Source: Aphanothece hegewaldii CCALA 016
Lineage (GTDB): Bacteria > Cyanobacteriota > Cyanobacteriia > Cyanobacteriales > Microcystaceae
Direction: 5' to 3'
Assembly: GCF_003007785.1 (NCBI RefSeq)
Contig: NZ_PXOH01000001.1
Span: 310,001-374,000 of the forward strand
DNA: 64,000 bases
How positions within the stretch are numbered: position 1 is the stretch's first letter; every line of letters starts with the position of its first letter. This document shows positions 17,189 through 27,108 of this stretch, piece after piece. Both the position numbers and the translations under genes were made by a program. The notes beneath the pieces were generated by a model, which saw only the letters and a program-made list of their open reading frames with translations, ran no database searches and had not been told where the DNA came from.

Positions 17189-20100
17189 CTACCTTTTGAG
17201 TTTGGTTGAGTATTCTTTCATATAGTATAATACCTCTTTTTCGTACTGAGACCAAATAATTTGCCAATCATAAGTTTCTTCAACCAACTGACGACCATTA
17301 AATCGAAGTTGATTTTTTAGATCAGAATCATTTAATACGGTTAGAACTGCTTCGGCAAATGCTTCGGGTTCATCTCGAATTAAAATATTCTTACCATCAA
17401 TCGCCAATAATCCTTCAGCACCAATACTTGTCGATATAACTGGTAAACCCATCGACATCGCTTGAAGAATTTTTAGACGTGTTCCACTACCTAATCTTAA
17501 TGACACAGCAATTAATGAACAGTCTTTAGCTACATCACTAATATTTTTTGGATTAGGAATTACTTCTATTTGAGGGTTGTTCGTAGCTAGTTCAAGAACT
17601 TGGGGTGCAGGTTCATAGCCAGTTATACATAGTTTAATTTCTGGATCTTTTGCCCACAAAAGCGGCATAATTTGATCAGCAAGATACATAACTGCATCAA
17701 TGTTTGGAAAGTAGGACATATGTCCTACATAGAGGATTTTTTTACTAGCCAAGTTAGTTTCGAGTAAAGCATTGTATTGAGTATCAACCCCGTTCCCAAT
17801 AACGAGTGTTTTTCCAGTTGGGTAACGACTTTCTAATTTTTGCTGATCTACTTCACTAACAACGGTTCTAAGACTGAAAAGTGGCCAAACTTTATTTTCA
17901 TAGTTTTGTAATAAAATTCCTTCTCGATCGGCATTTTGAAAAGGTTTTGCACCAGAGACTTTTTCAGCCGCTTTATCAATATCATCTTGGCTAGTATTAG
18001 TCTGACATTGTAATAAAAGTTCTGATTCAATATTATGCTCTTCTAAAACGGTAAAGCAATGACTGAATAAAGATTGATAAGGAGCCATAAATATAAATTC
18101 AAAAGATACTATATCAAAGTCTATGACTCTTAATTCATTAAGTGTTCTCCACATTTGCTGAGTTGTCCACCAATGAATTTTAATATATTGATCGGCTTCT
18201 TGTCGAGGGTTTAAAGGGGCACCCATTTTGACTAGAAAAACTTCATCACAGTATTCTTTTAATGGTTCTTCTATTTCATATTCTTGATCATTAAAAATAA
18301 ATGACACAACAACAACATTATGACGTTTTGATAAATACTTAATTTTTTCATACATTCTAATTGAACCTCCAGAGTTAGGAGGATAAGGCGGATATGAAGT
18401 TAAAATTAAGATATTTAAGGGTTTTTCCTTGTCTTTTTGTAATGGCTTGATAGATTGATTCTTATGAGGATTTTTGCAGTAACTTAAAACTTTGTTCCAC
18501 TGTCTTTGACGTAATTTTGCATCGTTGTAGCTTTGCTGAAATTCTTGATTATCTGGCTCAATTTTGAGTGCTTTTTCATAGGCGGGAATCGCTTCGTCAA
18601 ATTCGCAACGTATGGTTAGCAAATCGGCCAAACACTTATGATACCATCCTTTTTCTGAATACAATTTTATGGCCCGTCTGTATGGGATAATGGCTTCTTC
18701 AAAAAGATGTTGTTTTGCTAAACAATTTCCTAGTTGAAAATACAATTCAGCGTATATTATTTGAAATTCCTGAGCTTTCTTATTAAAAATCATCGCATCT
18801 TTAAGAAGATTAGCATCGATCAAAATATCTCTTACTCGTGACTGAATTTCTGGAGCATCTAGCTTTTTCTGGAATACATCAATTAAGTTAAGTAAGATAT
18901 TCATTCCACTATCGGGCATAGCTTGTTCTAGAATTTTTTCCAATTGAGTTGGAAGCTCCAACATATTGGGCAGCATTTTTAGTCCGATCTGATAGTAAAA
19001 AATAGCTGCATTCAATCGATTCTGACTGGCTAGAGCATTACCTAATTTTAAATAAATTTCAGGTTTGAGGGGTTCGATTTCTAAAAACTTATAATAAGCA
19101 TTGAGATCATAAGGAGATTGTTGAGCGACATCTTGGTATTTGCGCCGCGCTTCTTCTAAATATAAACGTCCTTTTTGTTCTAATGTTTCAGCCAGTTTGT
19201 GGTAAGCGATCGATGAATCAGGACTTAATTCAACGGAGCGATTGTAGGCTTGAATTGCCTCATCACCTCGTTGCAGCTTCATTAAAGCCTCTCCTAAGTT
19301 GTAATAGCTCCAGCTATGATCGGGCTTAAGTTCAATGGCATATTGATAGGCTTTAACCGCTTCTTCCCACCGTTGTAGCTTACTTAACGCATCTCCTAAA
19401 TTGTAGTAGCTCCAAGAGTGATCCGATTTTAGTTCAACCGCACTGTAATAGGCTTTAACCGCTTCTTCCCACCGTTGTAGTTTACTTAACGCATCTCCTA
19501 AATTATTTTGAGTCCAGAAAAAGGCGGCATTGACTTCAATTGCTTTTCGATAAGCAATAATCGCTTTTTCCCACTGACTCATTCTTGTCAAAGCATCTCC
19601 TAAATGATGATGCGCTAACCAATAGCTAGGTTGAAACATGACTGCTTTTTGATAGCAGACGATCGCTTTTTCCCATTCTTCACTCGCTGCTAAGGTTTCT
19701 CCCAGACGAAAATAAGATTCAGCATCTTGGGGATTTTGCTTGATAGCTTGGCGATAGATAGCGATTGACTCTTTTTGTTTTCCTTGTTTAGCAAAAATTT
19801 CTCCTAAATAGTGATAAGCTTCCATGCGATCTGGAGTCAGACGTATCACTTGACGGTAACAAGTTGCTGCTTTGGAGAATTTTTTTGCTTTGATGAAAAT
19901 ACTACCAAGTTTTAGATATTCATCGGGTTGAGATAGATGACTTTCTAAGGTTAAAGCCTGATACAAAGCTTCTGTCGCCTGTTCTAAATCTCCAGTTTGC
20001 TCTAATACTTGCGCCAAGTTACGGTATAAACTACTTGACTGGGGATCGAGTTTCAGGGCTTTGAAATAGTAACTGAGGGATACCTGCCATTCTTGGCGTT

Positions 20101-21067
20101 TGGCCGATAAATCACCAAGCTGTGCATAAGTTTCGGCCGCTTCTTGATTTTTACCTTGTTCGCTTAAAATTTCGGCTAATTTTTGATAAGCCCGAATGAA
20201 ATCTGGTTCTAGATTGATAGCATATTTATAGCAAAAACTCGCTTCTTGGTTTAGTTGAAGCTCAGATAATTGATTACCGAGTTTAAAATATTGTTTAGCA
20301 TCTGCTTTTTCTGGATCAAGTTGTAAGGCTTGATAACGACAGATTAGTGATTCTTGATTACGTCCTATTTTCGCCCATGCTTTCGCTAAATTGAGTAAAA
20401 ATGGGGCTGAGTTCGGATTTAGATTAATTGCTTTTTGATAGTAAATAATGGCTTGCTGCCAGTTTTGTCGCCGTGCAAAAAGGCTACCTAGATTAGCATA
20501 TACTTCGGCAAAGTTGGGCTGAATTTCGAGTGCTTTTGCATAATATCCCATTGACTCGGCGTAGCGTTCCACTTTTTGCATGACATTGCCCAAAATTTTG
20601 TAAGCTTCTGCCATGTCTGGAATAAGCTGTAAAACTCTCTCGCAAGCTATCAGCGATTGTTCCCAACTTTGTTGCTCATAATAAAATTGAGCTTGTTGCA
20701 AATAAACCAATGCTATTTCTATCTGTGTTGTTCCATGACTACTAGGAATTGTTGATAATTCTACTACTTGCTCGTTTTGTGGGCTACGGACGAGGGAGTG
20801 TTCTTGTTGGTCATCAAACTCATTACTAGAATTTAAAATAGTCATTTCAAGCAAAGGTAACTTGGATTTTTGAATGTCACTCGAATCATAATATAAAGAA
20901 AAATTTAGAGAAGTATTAGATAATTCTAAATTACTTTCTAACTTAGTGGACTTGATGATTATCGTCTGGTAGGCATACAAGGCCGCCTCTTTCCAACGGC
21001 CTTGCTGTTTAAGGGATTCAATGTACTTTAGGTTTGAGTTTTGGGATTGGTGGTTATGTTCAAGCAT
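17189..21067 (-). CDS. Giant TPR-GT4 glycosyltransferase fusion protein (1292 aa)
   Basis: About 20 or more TPR units fill residues ~110-870 after a Ser/Gln-rich head. The last ~410 residues are a GT-B glycosyltransferase of family 4 type: LNILILTSYPPYPPNSGGS at the acceptor-side start, VIGNGVDT and ILYVGHMSYFPNIDA in the middle, and the nucleotide-sugar region SLRLGSGTRLKILQAMSMGLPVI..., which resembles EX7E-type sites with PVI.T..GAEG. Two adjacent TPR units are near-identical in DNA, evidence of recent repeat expansion. The gene leads into two sulfotransferase genes on the same strand. The TPR part may hold partner enzymes or the acceptor protein; that is inference. Confidence 0.88.
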   Translation of the reverse strand: MLEHNHQSQNSNLKYIESLKQQGRWKEAALYAYQTIIIKSTKLESNLELSNTSLNFSLYYDSSDIQKSKLPLLEMTILNSSNEFDDQQEHSLVRSPQNEQVVELSTIPSSHGTTQIEIALVYLQQAQFYYEQQSWEQSLIACERVLQLIPDMAEAYKILGNVMQKVERYAESMGYYAKALEIQPNFAEVYANLGSLFARRQNWQQAIIYYQKAINLNPNSAPFLLNLAKAWAKIGRNQESLICRYQALQLDPEKADAKQYFKLGNQLSELQLNQEASFCYKYAINLEPDFIRAYQKLAEILSEQGKNQEAAETYAQLGDLSAKRQEWQVSLSYYFKALKLDPQSSSLYRNLAQVLEQTGDLEQATEALYQALTLESHLSQPDEYLKLGSIFIKAKKFSKAATCYRQVIRLTPDRMEAYHYLGEIFAKQGKQKESIAIYRQAIKQNPQDAESYFRLGETLAASEEWEKAIVCYQKAVMFQPSYWLAHHHLGDALTRMSQWEKAIIAYRKAIEVNAAFFWTQNNLGDALSKLQRWEEAVKAYYSAVELKSDHSWSYYNLGDALSKLQRWEEAVKAYQYAIELKPDHSWSYYNLGEALMKLQRGDEAIQAYNRSVELSPDSSIAYHKLAETLEQKGRLYLEEARRKYQDVAQQSPYDLNAYYKFLEIEPLKPEIYLKLGNALASQNRLNAAIFYYQIGLKMLPNMLELPTQLEKILEQAMPDSGMNILLNLIDVFQKKLDAPEIQSRVRDILIDANLLKDAMIFNKKAQEFQIIYAELYFQLGNCLAKQHLFEEAIIPYRRAIKLYSEKGWYHKCLADLLTIRCEFDEAIPAYEKALKIEPDNQEFQQSYNDAKLRQRQWNKVLSYCKNPHKNQSIKPLQKDKEKPLNILILTSYPPYPPNSGGSIRMYEKIKYLSKRHNVVVVSFIFNDQEYEIEEPLKEYCDEVFLVKMGAPLNPRQEADQYIKIHWWTTQQMWRTLNELRVIDFDIVSFEFIFMAPYQSLFSHCFTVLEEHNIESELLLQCQTNTSQDDIDKAAEKVSGAKPFQNADREGILLQNYENKVWPLFSLRTVVSEVDQQKLESRYPTGKTLVIGNGVDTQYNALLETNLASKKILYVGHMSYFPNIDAVMYLADQIMPLLWAKDPEIKLCITGYEPAPQVLELATNNPQIEVIPNPKNISDVAKDCSLIAVSLRLGSGTRLKILQAMSMGLPVISTSIGAEGLLAIDGKNILIRDEPEAFAEAVLTVLNDSDLKNQLRFNGRQLVEETYDWQIIWSQYEKEVLYYMKEYSTKLKR
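19351..19554 (-). repeat. Two adjacent near-identical 102-bp TPR-coding units
   Basis: The block starting at 19351 recurs at 19453, exactly 102 bases (one 34-residue TPR) on, with only a few differences over its first ~75 bases. The encoded units share DALSKLQRWEEAVKAY and SWSYYNLG. The rest of the TPR array is far more diverged, so this pair is a recent duplication or was homogenised by gene conversion. Confidence 0.85.
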
Positions 21068-21200
21068 TTGACTGTAGCTGACAATCGCTCTATTAAACTC
21101 AGATTGTTTACTCAGTCGATTGATTGGCTAAATATAAATTTGGTTTTTCAGAATTAACTCAATATTATCCCATTTTTTCAAAACTATTGCTTTCCTGAAT

Positions 21201-22070
21201 TTAGGCATTAGCTCTTTTGTAGCATTTTAGAGCATCTTCATTACGTCCCTGTTCAAGCAATATATCGCCAATTGAACGATAAATATTGTTCGCATCTGGT
21301 TTTAATTCAAGCACTTTTTGATAACAGTTCATCGCTACATCAAGTTGCCCGTTTTTGTGGAAGGCCTCGCCTAAAGATTTATAAGTCCGAAACTCTTGAG
21401 GATTCATTTCAATTGCTTTTTGATAGCTACTAATTGCTCCCCCTGTATCTCCTTGTTTGATTTGAGCATCTCCTAAAAATCTATAAATATCTTTTAGATT
21501 CGGATTTGTTTCAATCGCTTTTTGATAACAAGCAACTGCCTCGTTCCAGTGTTCTTTTTTCTGTAAGCTGCGACCATACTTGTAATAAAATTTGTCAGTC
21601 CAGTCAGATTTTAGTTCAGCAGCTTTTTTATAAGCCATCAGAGCTTCATCTAAAGTAGATTCATTAATTGATAAAGTATCTGCTATTTCTTTATAGGTTT
21701 TAGCTGACCAATTGTCTTTAAGTGTTAGGGCTTTTTGATAAGCGGCAATTGCACCGGGCATTTGTTTTAGCTGTTTTTGAACTTTGCCTAATCCCGCATA
21801 AGCGATCGGATTATTATCTTTTATGGCAATGGCTGTTTGATAGCTTTGAGCGGCTTTTTCCCAGTTTTTTTGAGATCTATAAATTTGACCAAGTTTCAAA
21901 TAAGGAGAGCTATATTTAGGGGCTAAACGTGCTGCTTGTTCATAAGAGGCGATCGCTTCTTCTAGTTTTCCCTCTTTTTGCATTTCTTGGCCTTTTGCAT
22001 ACAGTTCTTTTGCTTTTGCCTTTTTATTTTCCTTACTTTTCTTTTTCTTTTCTTTAGTTTCCATTATCAT
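21201..22070 (-). CDS. TPR-only protein (289 aa)
   Basis: After a very Lys-rich head (KEKKKKSKENKKAKAK) the protein consists of about seven TPR units of the YxxLGxxxxxxGxxxxAIxxYxxAIxxxP kind and nothing else. No signal peptide or membrane segment is seen, so it is cytoplasmic. AGGAA five bases ahead of ATG 22070 supports the start. It is the first gene of the long minus-strand run that continues into TPR-GT4, sulfotransferases and TPR-GT61, so the promoter of the run probably lies in the ~390-bp gap upstream. A scaffold or adaptor for the TPR-bearing enzymes is an attractive but untested role. Confidence 0.85.
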   Translation of the reverse strand: MIMETKEKKKKSKENKKAKAKELYAKGQEMQKEGKLEEAIASYEQAARLAPKYSSPYLKLGQIYRSQKNWEKAAQSYQTAIAIKDNNPIAYAGLGKVQKQLKQMPGAIAAYQKALTLKDNWSAKTYKEIADTLSINESTLDEALMAYKKAAELKSDWTDKFYYKYGRSLQKKEHWNEAVACYQKAIETNPNLKDIYRFLGDAQIKQGDTGGAISSYQKAIEMNPQEFRTYKSLGEAFHKNGQLDVAMNCYQKVLELKPDANNIYRSIGDILLEQGRNEDALKCYKRANA

Positions 22071-22461
22071 TTTTCCTACTCAAAACGGTAAGGTGAATCT
22101 CTTCAATGAGCAAGTAATTAGGCTAAAATTTTTGCTAATTTTCAATTTTTCTGTAACTTAAATAACAAAAAGTTTTAGCTTACTAATTGCTGAACAATTG
22201 TTAGATTAGATTAGTTTAGGGTGTTATTCCAACACTCCGGTAAATTATAAATTAAAAGATAATATCTGTAAAGCTCTTAAGCATAAGATTTTTAGTTAAG
22301 GTTTGTTCAAGAAAAATGGCTAATTGAGTTGTCTTGAGTCCTCCATGATGCTTTATGTGATAATTTCTTGCTCTAGATAGCAATTAATGAACGTTTGTGA
22401 CATTACATATAAGATAAACAAAGAATACAGCAGCAAACCACGAAAGTCAAATGAACTAACT
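22071..22461. other. Divergent intergenic region upstream of the TPR/glycan gene run
   Basis: About 390 bases separate the TPR-only gene (minus) from the xdhC-like gene (plus). It should carry the promoters of both. Only a small hairpin (GTGTT...AACAC near 22220) stands out; no gene or RNA was recognised. Confidence 0.45.
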
Positions 22462-23436
22462 ATGATAAATTATTTTTATCAACAACTCAGACAAGCCATA
22501 CAATCTGGCATGGTGGTATTAGCGACTGTAGTTAATAGTAGAGGATCTGTTCCGCGAGAAATTGGGGCAAAAATGATTATCTTTCCCGATGGCACCTTTT
22601 TTAATACCATCGGTGGGGGTGCAGGTGAAGCAAAAGTGATTCGTCAAGGGATGAGGGTATTAGAAACTGGTGAAAAACAATTCGTAGAGATTGATCTGAC
22701 AGGTTCTCCGCAGCGCGAGACTCAAGGGGTTTGTGGGGGGATCATGCAAGTCTGGTTAGAACGTTGGAGGGGTGAAAACGCGATAAATTTAGTAGATGAG
22801 ATTTTGAGTAAACTCAATTCAGGTCAAAGTGTTACTGTCGTCACTCCGTTTTTATCTGAACAATCACCATATATATATATAAATAATGTAGATCCCGTTC
22901 TAACTCCTCAACCAAATAACGCTTTTATTGAAACCTTACAACCTTCACCGACTTTACTTATTGTAGGTGCAGGACATATCGGAGAACAGTTAGCGATCAT
23001 TGCTCATTTAATCGGTTTTCAAATCATGATACAAGACGATCGCACTTTTTGGGCTAATTCTCAACGCTATCCCCAAGCAAGCCATATTTTTAATCAACCG
23101 ATTTCAACCACTTTAGAACAATTAGCCCAGTATGAACAGATGTACGTCGCCCTAGTCACACGGGGCTACAAATACGATTTAGAGGCATTAGAGGCACTTT
23201 TAGCCAGATCATTACCTTGTCAGTATATCGGGATGATTGGTAGTCAAAAAAGAGTAATACAAGTATATCAATCGCTTACCCATCACAGCGATCGACTATC
23301 TTCGATTTACGCGCCTATTGGCTTAGATATTGGGGCTTTAACCCCCGAAGAAATTGCAGTCAGTATCAGTGCAGAACTGATTTTAGTGCGTCGCGGTGGT
23401 ACAGGTAAGCCCCTTTCAAAACTGATTAAAGGATGA
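22462..23436 (+). CDS. XdhC/CoxI-family protein
   Basis: XdhC-like proteins bind molybdenum cofactor and help sulfurate and insert it into xanthine dehydrogenase-type enzymes; many cyanobacterial members have no known partner. The N-terminal XdhC/CoxI region shows [25 protein letters not shown] and [10 protein letters not shown]; the C-terminal Rossmann part begins with [14 protein letters not shown] and ends with [20 protein letters not shown], a family signature. ATG 22462 is preferred because the family begins a few residues before LATVV; an upstream in-frame ATG at 22387 would add 25 unconserved residues. Its stop overlaps the stop of the convergent RTX gene by 11 bases. No molybdoenzyme gene is nearby. 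Confidence 0.9.
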   Translation: MINYFYQQLRQAIQSGMVVLATVVNSRGSVPREIGAKMIIFPDGTFFNTIGGGAGEAKVIRQGMRVLETGEKQFVEIDLTGSPQRETQGVCGGIMQVWLERWRGENAINLVDEILSKLNSGQSVTVVTPFLSEQSPYIYINNVDPVLTPQPNNAFIETLQPSPTLLIVGAGHIGEQLAIIAHLIGFQIMIQDDRTFWANSQRYPQASHIFNQPISTTLEQLAQYEQMYVALVTRGYKYDLEALEALLARSLPCQYIGMIGSQKRVIQVYQSLTHHSDRLSSIYAPIGLDIGALTPEEIAVSISAELILVRRGGTGKPLSKLIKG

Positions 23437-24376
23437 AGTCAGTTACGGCAATCTCTACAACGCCAGTAAGCTTAATTTCCATGTCTGCTGTAATATTATT
23501 ATCACCTTGAAGATCGACTTGAATCAGGTTATTGACAGCATCAAAGCGAACTTCACCGAGGGTACCACTAAAGGGATCACCGCCAATAAATGTAAACGCT
23601 TGATTTCCAGCTACATCAAGATTAGCATCGATCGCACTCAAGTCAATTTTGTCTACTCCTGATGTATAGTCAGTTGCGGTATCTCTTAGAAGTCCTGGTC
23701 GGCTTTCATTGGTGTTGACATACTTATAGATATCTATTCCACCTCCATCGGTTAGTATATCTGCTCCAGCACCACCGACTAGAGTATCATTGCCCGAACC
23801 ACCAATTAATGTATCATTATCGGACTGTCCCTCTAGAGAATCATTTCCATTACCGCCTTCTAAAAGATCATTGCCACCAGGGATAAGTAAAAAGCCTGAA
23901 AAAGCAGCAAGTCCACCTTTTAAGGTATCATTGCCACCTTTGCCATAAAGGGTATCATTCCCAGCACCGCCATTTAAAGTATTGTTTAGCTTGTTTCCTG
24001 TGATGGTATTCGCCAGAGTATTTCCTGTTCCATCCAGTGCAGGATTAGCTAATCTTAGGTTTTCAACGTTGGCAGCCAAGCTAGTAATACTAACAGAAGA
24101 AATTACTGTATCTGTTCCACCTCCTGACAATTCAACGACTACATCGGTTGTGCTATCGATGACAAAAGTATCATTACCTGTACCACCCTCTAAAGAGTCT
24201 GTACCTGTTCCTCCATCTAAAAAATCGTCTCCCGCTTCCCCTTTTAAAGTATCATTGCTCGTCAAACCAAGAAGAATATCGTTGCCATTTCCTCCAGTAA
24301 TAGAATCAAGTAGATCGGATTCTATGTCGCCTAATAGAATATCGTTACCATTAGTTCCTATCGTAGTTGTAGCCAT
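23426..24376 (-). CDS. RTX (haemolysin-type calcium-binding repeat) protein
   Basis: The protein has several runs of the nonapeptide GGxGxDxLx, for example [20 protein letters not shown] and [16 protein letters not shown], which bind Ca2+ and fold as parallel beta-rolls outside the cell. No N-terminal signal peptide is present, and the C-terminal ~80 residues (a [22 protein letters not shown] segment) match the terminal region used by type I secretion cargo. No enzymatic domain is visible, so it may be structural or adhesive. AGGAGC ahead of ATG 24376 supports the start. A secretion adaptor of the right kind lies at 8.1-9.6 kb. Confidence 0.92.
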   Translation of the reverse strand: MATTTIGTNGNDILLGDIESDLLDSITGGNGNDILLGLTSNDTLKGEAGDDFLDGGTGTDSLEGGTGNDTFVIDSTTDVVVELSGGGTDTVISSVSITSLAANVENLRLANPALDGTGNTLANTITGNKLNNTLNGGAGNDTLYGKGGNDTLKGGLAAFSGFLLIPGGNDLLEGGNGNDSLEGQSDNDTLIGGSGNDTLVGGAGADILTDGGGIDIYKYVNTNESRPGLLRDTATDYTSGVDKIDLSAIDANLDVAGNQAFTFIGGDPFSGTLGEVRFDAVNNLIQVDLQGDNNITADMEIKLTGVVEIAVTDFIL

Positions 24377-24741
24377 GATAAGCTCCTATTTAGTATTTTT
24401 TGCTACAGTTACTGACTATGGTAGTTCTAAATCATTTGTAAGAAGTTTAAGAATTGTGTTTAAAAAAGAGCTATGTAGTTAAAATATATTTAAAAGGAGG
24501 ATAAACATCAAGAAATCATGCAGATTTTGACGACAAGCTCAGGATTTATTAGTAAATAATCGCCAAAATTTTAGCTTGGAAGATTACAAAAATTTAAGTT
24601 ACAAAAGTTCAAAAAGTTTTTTAAGAATACAACAGAAATAAGAAATTATTGGCATTTAGAGCAAATAAAATCCTAAATTAATTGCTGTGGGTTCGACTCT
24701 GAAAGCTTATGCAGTTTTTTTGAGGAGAATTGGCAAAATTT
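24377..24741. other. Intergenic region between RTX gene and tyrS
   Basis: About 365 bases without a convincing gene upstream of the RTX gene and downstream of tyrS. A Shine-Dalgarno-like AAGGAGG occurs at 24494-24500 on the plus strand but is followed only by a 13-codon frame opening 17 bases later, so I do not call a gene. A GGTTCGACTC stretch near 24690 resembles a tRNA T-loop but has no pairing stem. Confidence 0.45.
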
Positions 24742-25953
24742 CTAAACTAAACGAGCAAATTTAGTTTTTCCCACTTGTAACACTTTTCCTGTCAGTTGTT
24801 CGGGTGTGTCGAATGTCAGATCAACATCGGAAATACGATCGCCATCTAATCTTACTGCACCCCCAAGTATTTGTCTTCTCCCTTCACCACTGCTTTTACA
24901 TAAACCGCTAGATCCTAGTATATAAAAGAGTTTCGCGGGAAATTCTACTCCAGATAAGTCGTATTCGGGAACCGATTGAGCCGCCGCCGCATCTCCTTTT
25001 TTAACGAGATTTAAGGCTGTTTCTTGAGCAATTTTCGCTCCTTCTTTTCCGTGAAATTGTGAAACGACTTCTAGGGCTAATAATTTTTGTGCTTCTCTCG
25101 GATTTTCTGGTATTGTATCAAGTGGTAATTTTGTCAATAGCTCGAAATAATTCTTTAACAAAGCATCAGGAACTTTTTCTAACTTGGAATACATCGATAA
25201 AGCATCTTCTCGCAAACCGACATAATTATTGAGAGATTTCGACATTTTTTGTGTGCCGTCCGTACCAATGAGAATCGGTAATAATAAACCAAATTGCGGT
25301 TTTTTGCCGAAATAGCGTTGTAAATCTCGTCCTACAGCAATATTAAATTTTTGATCCGTACCGCCCAATTCTACATCAGCATCAACCGCGACGGAATCAT
25401 AACCCTGCATTAAAGGATAGAGAAATTCATGTAAAAAGATCGGACTTTCTTTGTCGAAGCGTTCGGAAAAACCTTCTTTTGCTAACATTTGTCCAACCGT
25501 CATCGTAGAGAGTAGGGTTAGAATTTTACTTAAATCTAAGGTGCTTAACCATTCGGAATTGTAGCGAATTTCGAGTCTGTCTGGTGTATCAAAATCTAGA
25601 ATAGGACGAAGTTGAGCTAAATATTCACTAGCATTTTCTCTAACTTGTTCCGTTGTTAGTTGTTTACGAACTTCCGATTTACCTGTCGGATCGCCAATTT
25701 GTGCGGTAAAATCACCAATAATGACGATCGCTGTATGTCCTGCATCCTGAAAATCTCGCAGTTTCCGAAATGGGATACTATGACCTAAATGTATTTCACT
25801 TCCTGTCGGATCGATCCCTAATTTAATCCGTAACGGGCGCTCGCATTTCTGTAATAATTTAACTAAGTTTTCCGACTCGTTTTCTGAGTCAGTAGAGAAA
25901 GGAAAAATTTCACTGGTTCCACGCATTAACCAGTCGGGTGAAGATGATGTCAT
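24742..25953 (-). CDS. tyrS: Tyrosyl-tRNA synthetase
   Basis: This class I aminoacyl-tRNA synthetase charges tRNA-Tyr in the cytoplasm. The HIGH-type motif appears as HLGHS, with [14 protein letters not shown] and [14 protein letters not shown] around it, and the KMSKS loop is intact in [14 protein letters not shown]. The C-terminal S4-like RNA-binding domain includes [14 protein letters not shown]. At 403 residues it matches the longer bacterial TyrRS form (TyrZ-like). It is followed by the 3' side of the RTX intergenic region and preceded by an unrelated ABC ATPase gene on the same strand. Confidence 0.97.
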   Translation of the reverse strand: MTSSSPDWLMRGTSEIFPFSTDSENESENLVKLLQKCERPLRIKLGIDPTGSEIHLGHSIPFRKLRDFQDAGHTAIVIIGDFTAQIGDPTGKSEVRKQLTTEQVRENASEYLAQLRPILDFDTPDRLEIRYNSEWLSTLDLSKILTLLSTMTVGQMLAKEGFSERFDKESPIFLHEFLYPLMQGYDSVAVDADVELGGTDQKFNIAVGRDLQRYFGKKPQFGLLLPILIGTDGTQKMSKSLNNYVGLREDALSMYSKLEKVPDALLKNYFELLTKLPLDTIPENPREAQKLLALEVVSQFHGKEGAKIAQETALNLVKKGDAAAAQSVPEYDLSGVEFPAKLFYILGSSGLCKSSGEGRRQILGGAVRLDGDRISDVDLTFDTPEQLTGKVLQVGKTKFARLV

Positions 25954-26046
25954 TGCTGTGTCTAAAAATAGTCAGACTATCCATTATAGGCCATCGATTC
26001 CTAATTTATAGCCACTAGAACCGCTTCGGGGCTATAATAATGGGTC

Positions 26047-26997
26047 TCAAGAAACTTGTTGATGACCTAATTTTAAAAAGATCGCTTCTAGGTCTTCTTG
26101 GGTACAATGAAATTCAGAGATAGATATTCCTGCAATGACGAGCGATCGTAATAACGCGGCACTTTCTTCGCTTCCTCCCGAAAAACCGACTCTTAAGCTA
26201 TTTTGCCCAGATATTCTTTCCCATCCTTCTACAGATGGCTCGTTTTTTAAGAAGGTTTCTAAAGTCTCTAATGGATCTAATGTAGAAATAATAATCTGTT
26301 GACGAGATAAACGCTGATATAACTCTTTTAAGGATGCACTTTCTACAAGATAACCTAATTCCATAATACCGATCGAGGTACATAATTCGGCTAAGTCACT
26401 TAACACGTGAGATGAAATAAGGATCGTCATTCCTGCACTTTGTAAGATTTTAATAATTTCTCGAAACTGCATTCGCGCAATGGGATCTAAACCTGAGACG
26501 GGTTCATCTAATAAGAGTAACATCGGTTCATGAATAATTGTTCTCGCAAGACTTAAACGCTGTTTCATCCCACGAGAAAGAGTCGAAATAAGACTATGAC
26601 GTTTTGAAGTGAGTTGAACTAATTCTAAAACATCGTTGAGGCGATAACGTCGATGAGGTTGCTTGAGGAGATATAGTCGCGCAAAATAATCTAAATAGTC
26701 CCAAACTGTGAGATCATCATATAAAGGAAAATCATCGGGAAGATAGCCTAAACGTTGCTTGAGTCGTGGGTTGCTACTATCTCTAAGCAGTTGTTCTCCA
26801 TTGATGTAGATTTCTCCAGTGGTTGGTTCTTCTATAGCAGCTAACATTCGGATCAGAGTCGTTTTTCCTGCACCATTTGGTCCAATTAGTCCGTAAACTT
26901 CGCCTATTTCTACTTGTAAGTCTACTTGATTAACCGCAATATGGCGATCGTATTGTTTAGTCAGTTGGTGAGTTGAGATTGCGTATTCGCTTTCCAT
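26047..26997 (-). CDS. ABC transporter ATP-binding protein
   Basis: This is an ABC ATPase of the ABC-2/CcmA type that powers export or membrane processes. It shows Walker A GPNGAGKTT, a signature motif LSRGMKQRLSLAR, Walker B LLLLDEPVSGLDP and the switch His in ISSHVLSDL. The ~85-residue C-terminal extension is typical of ABC-2-type ATPases. No permease gene adjoins it; the nearest membrane-protein gene in this direction is unrelated, so the permease is encoded elsewhere. It could work with ABC-2 permeases such as GldF-type or multidrug exporters. Confidence 0.93.
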   Translation of the reverse strand: MESEYAISTHQLTKQYDRHIAVNQVDLQVEIGEVYGLIGPNGAGKTTLIRMLAAIEEPTTGEIYINGEQLLRDSSNPRLKQRLGYLPDDFPLYDDLTVWDYLDYFARLYLLKQPHRRYRLNDVLELVQLTSKRHSLISTLSRGMKQRLSLARTIIHEPMLLLLDEPVSGLDPIARMQFREIIKILQSAGMTILISSHVLSDLAELCTSIGIMELGYLVESASLKELYQRLSRQQIIISTLDPLETLETFLKNEPSVEGWERISGQNSLRVGFSGGSEESAALLRSLVIAGISISEFHCTQEDLEAIFLKLGHQQVS

Positions 26998-27108
26998 AAC
27001 GTCAACCCTTCTAGAATATCTAGAGCCAACTTAACACAAGAATTATTTAAGTGTCAGAAAGAAAGAGCGTCTGACACCCAAAAGATAAAGACGTGAAATA
27101 CTAAGTTT

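Noticed and set aside
24685-24720. tRNA T-loop-like sequence GGTTCGACTC
   Set aside because: The flanking bases do not pair as a T-stem, and no D-arm, anticodon arm or acceptor stem can be built around it.
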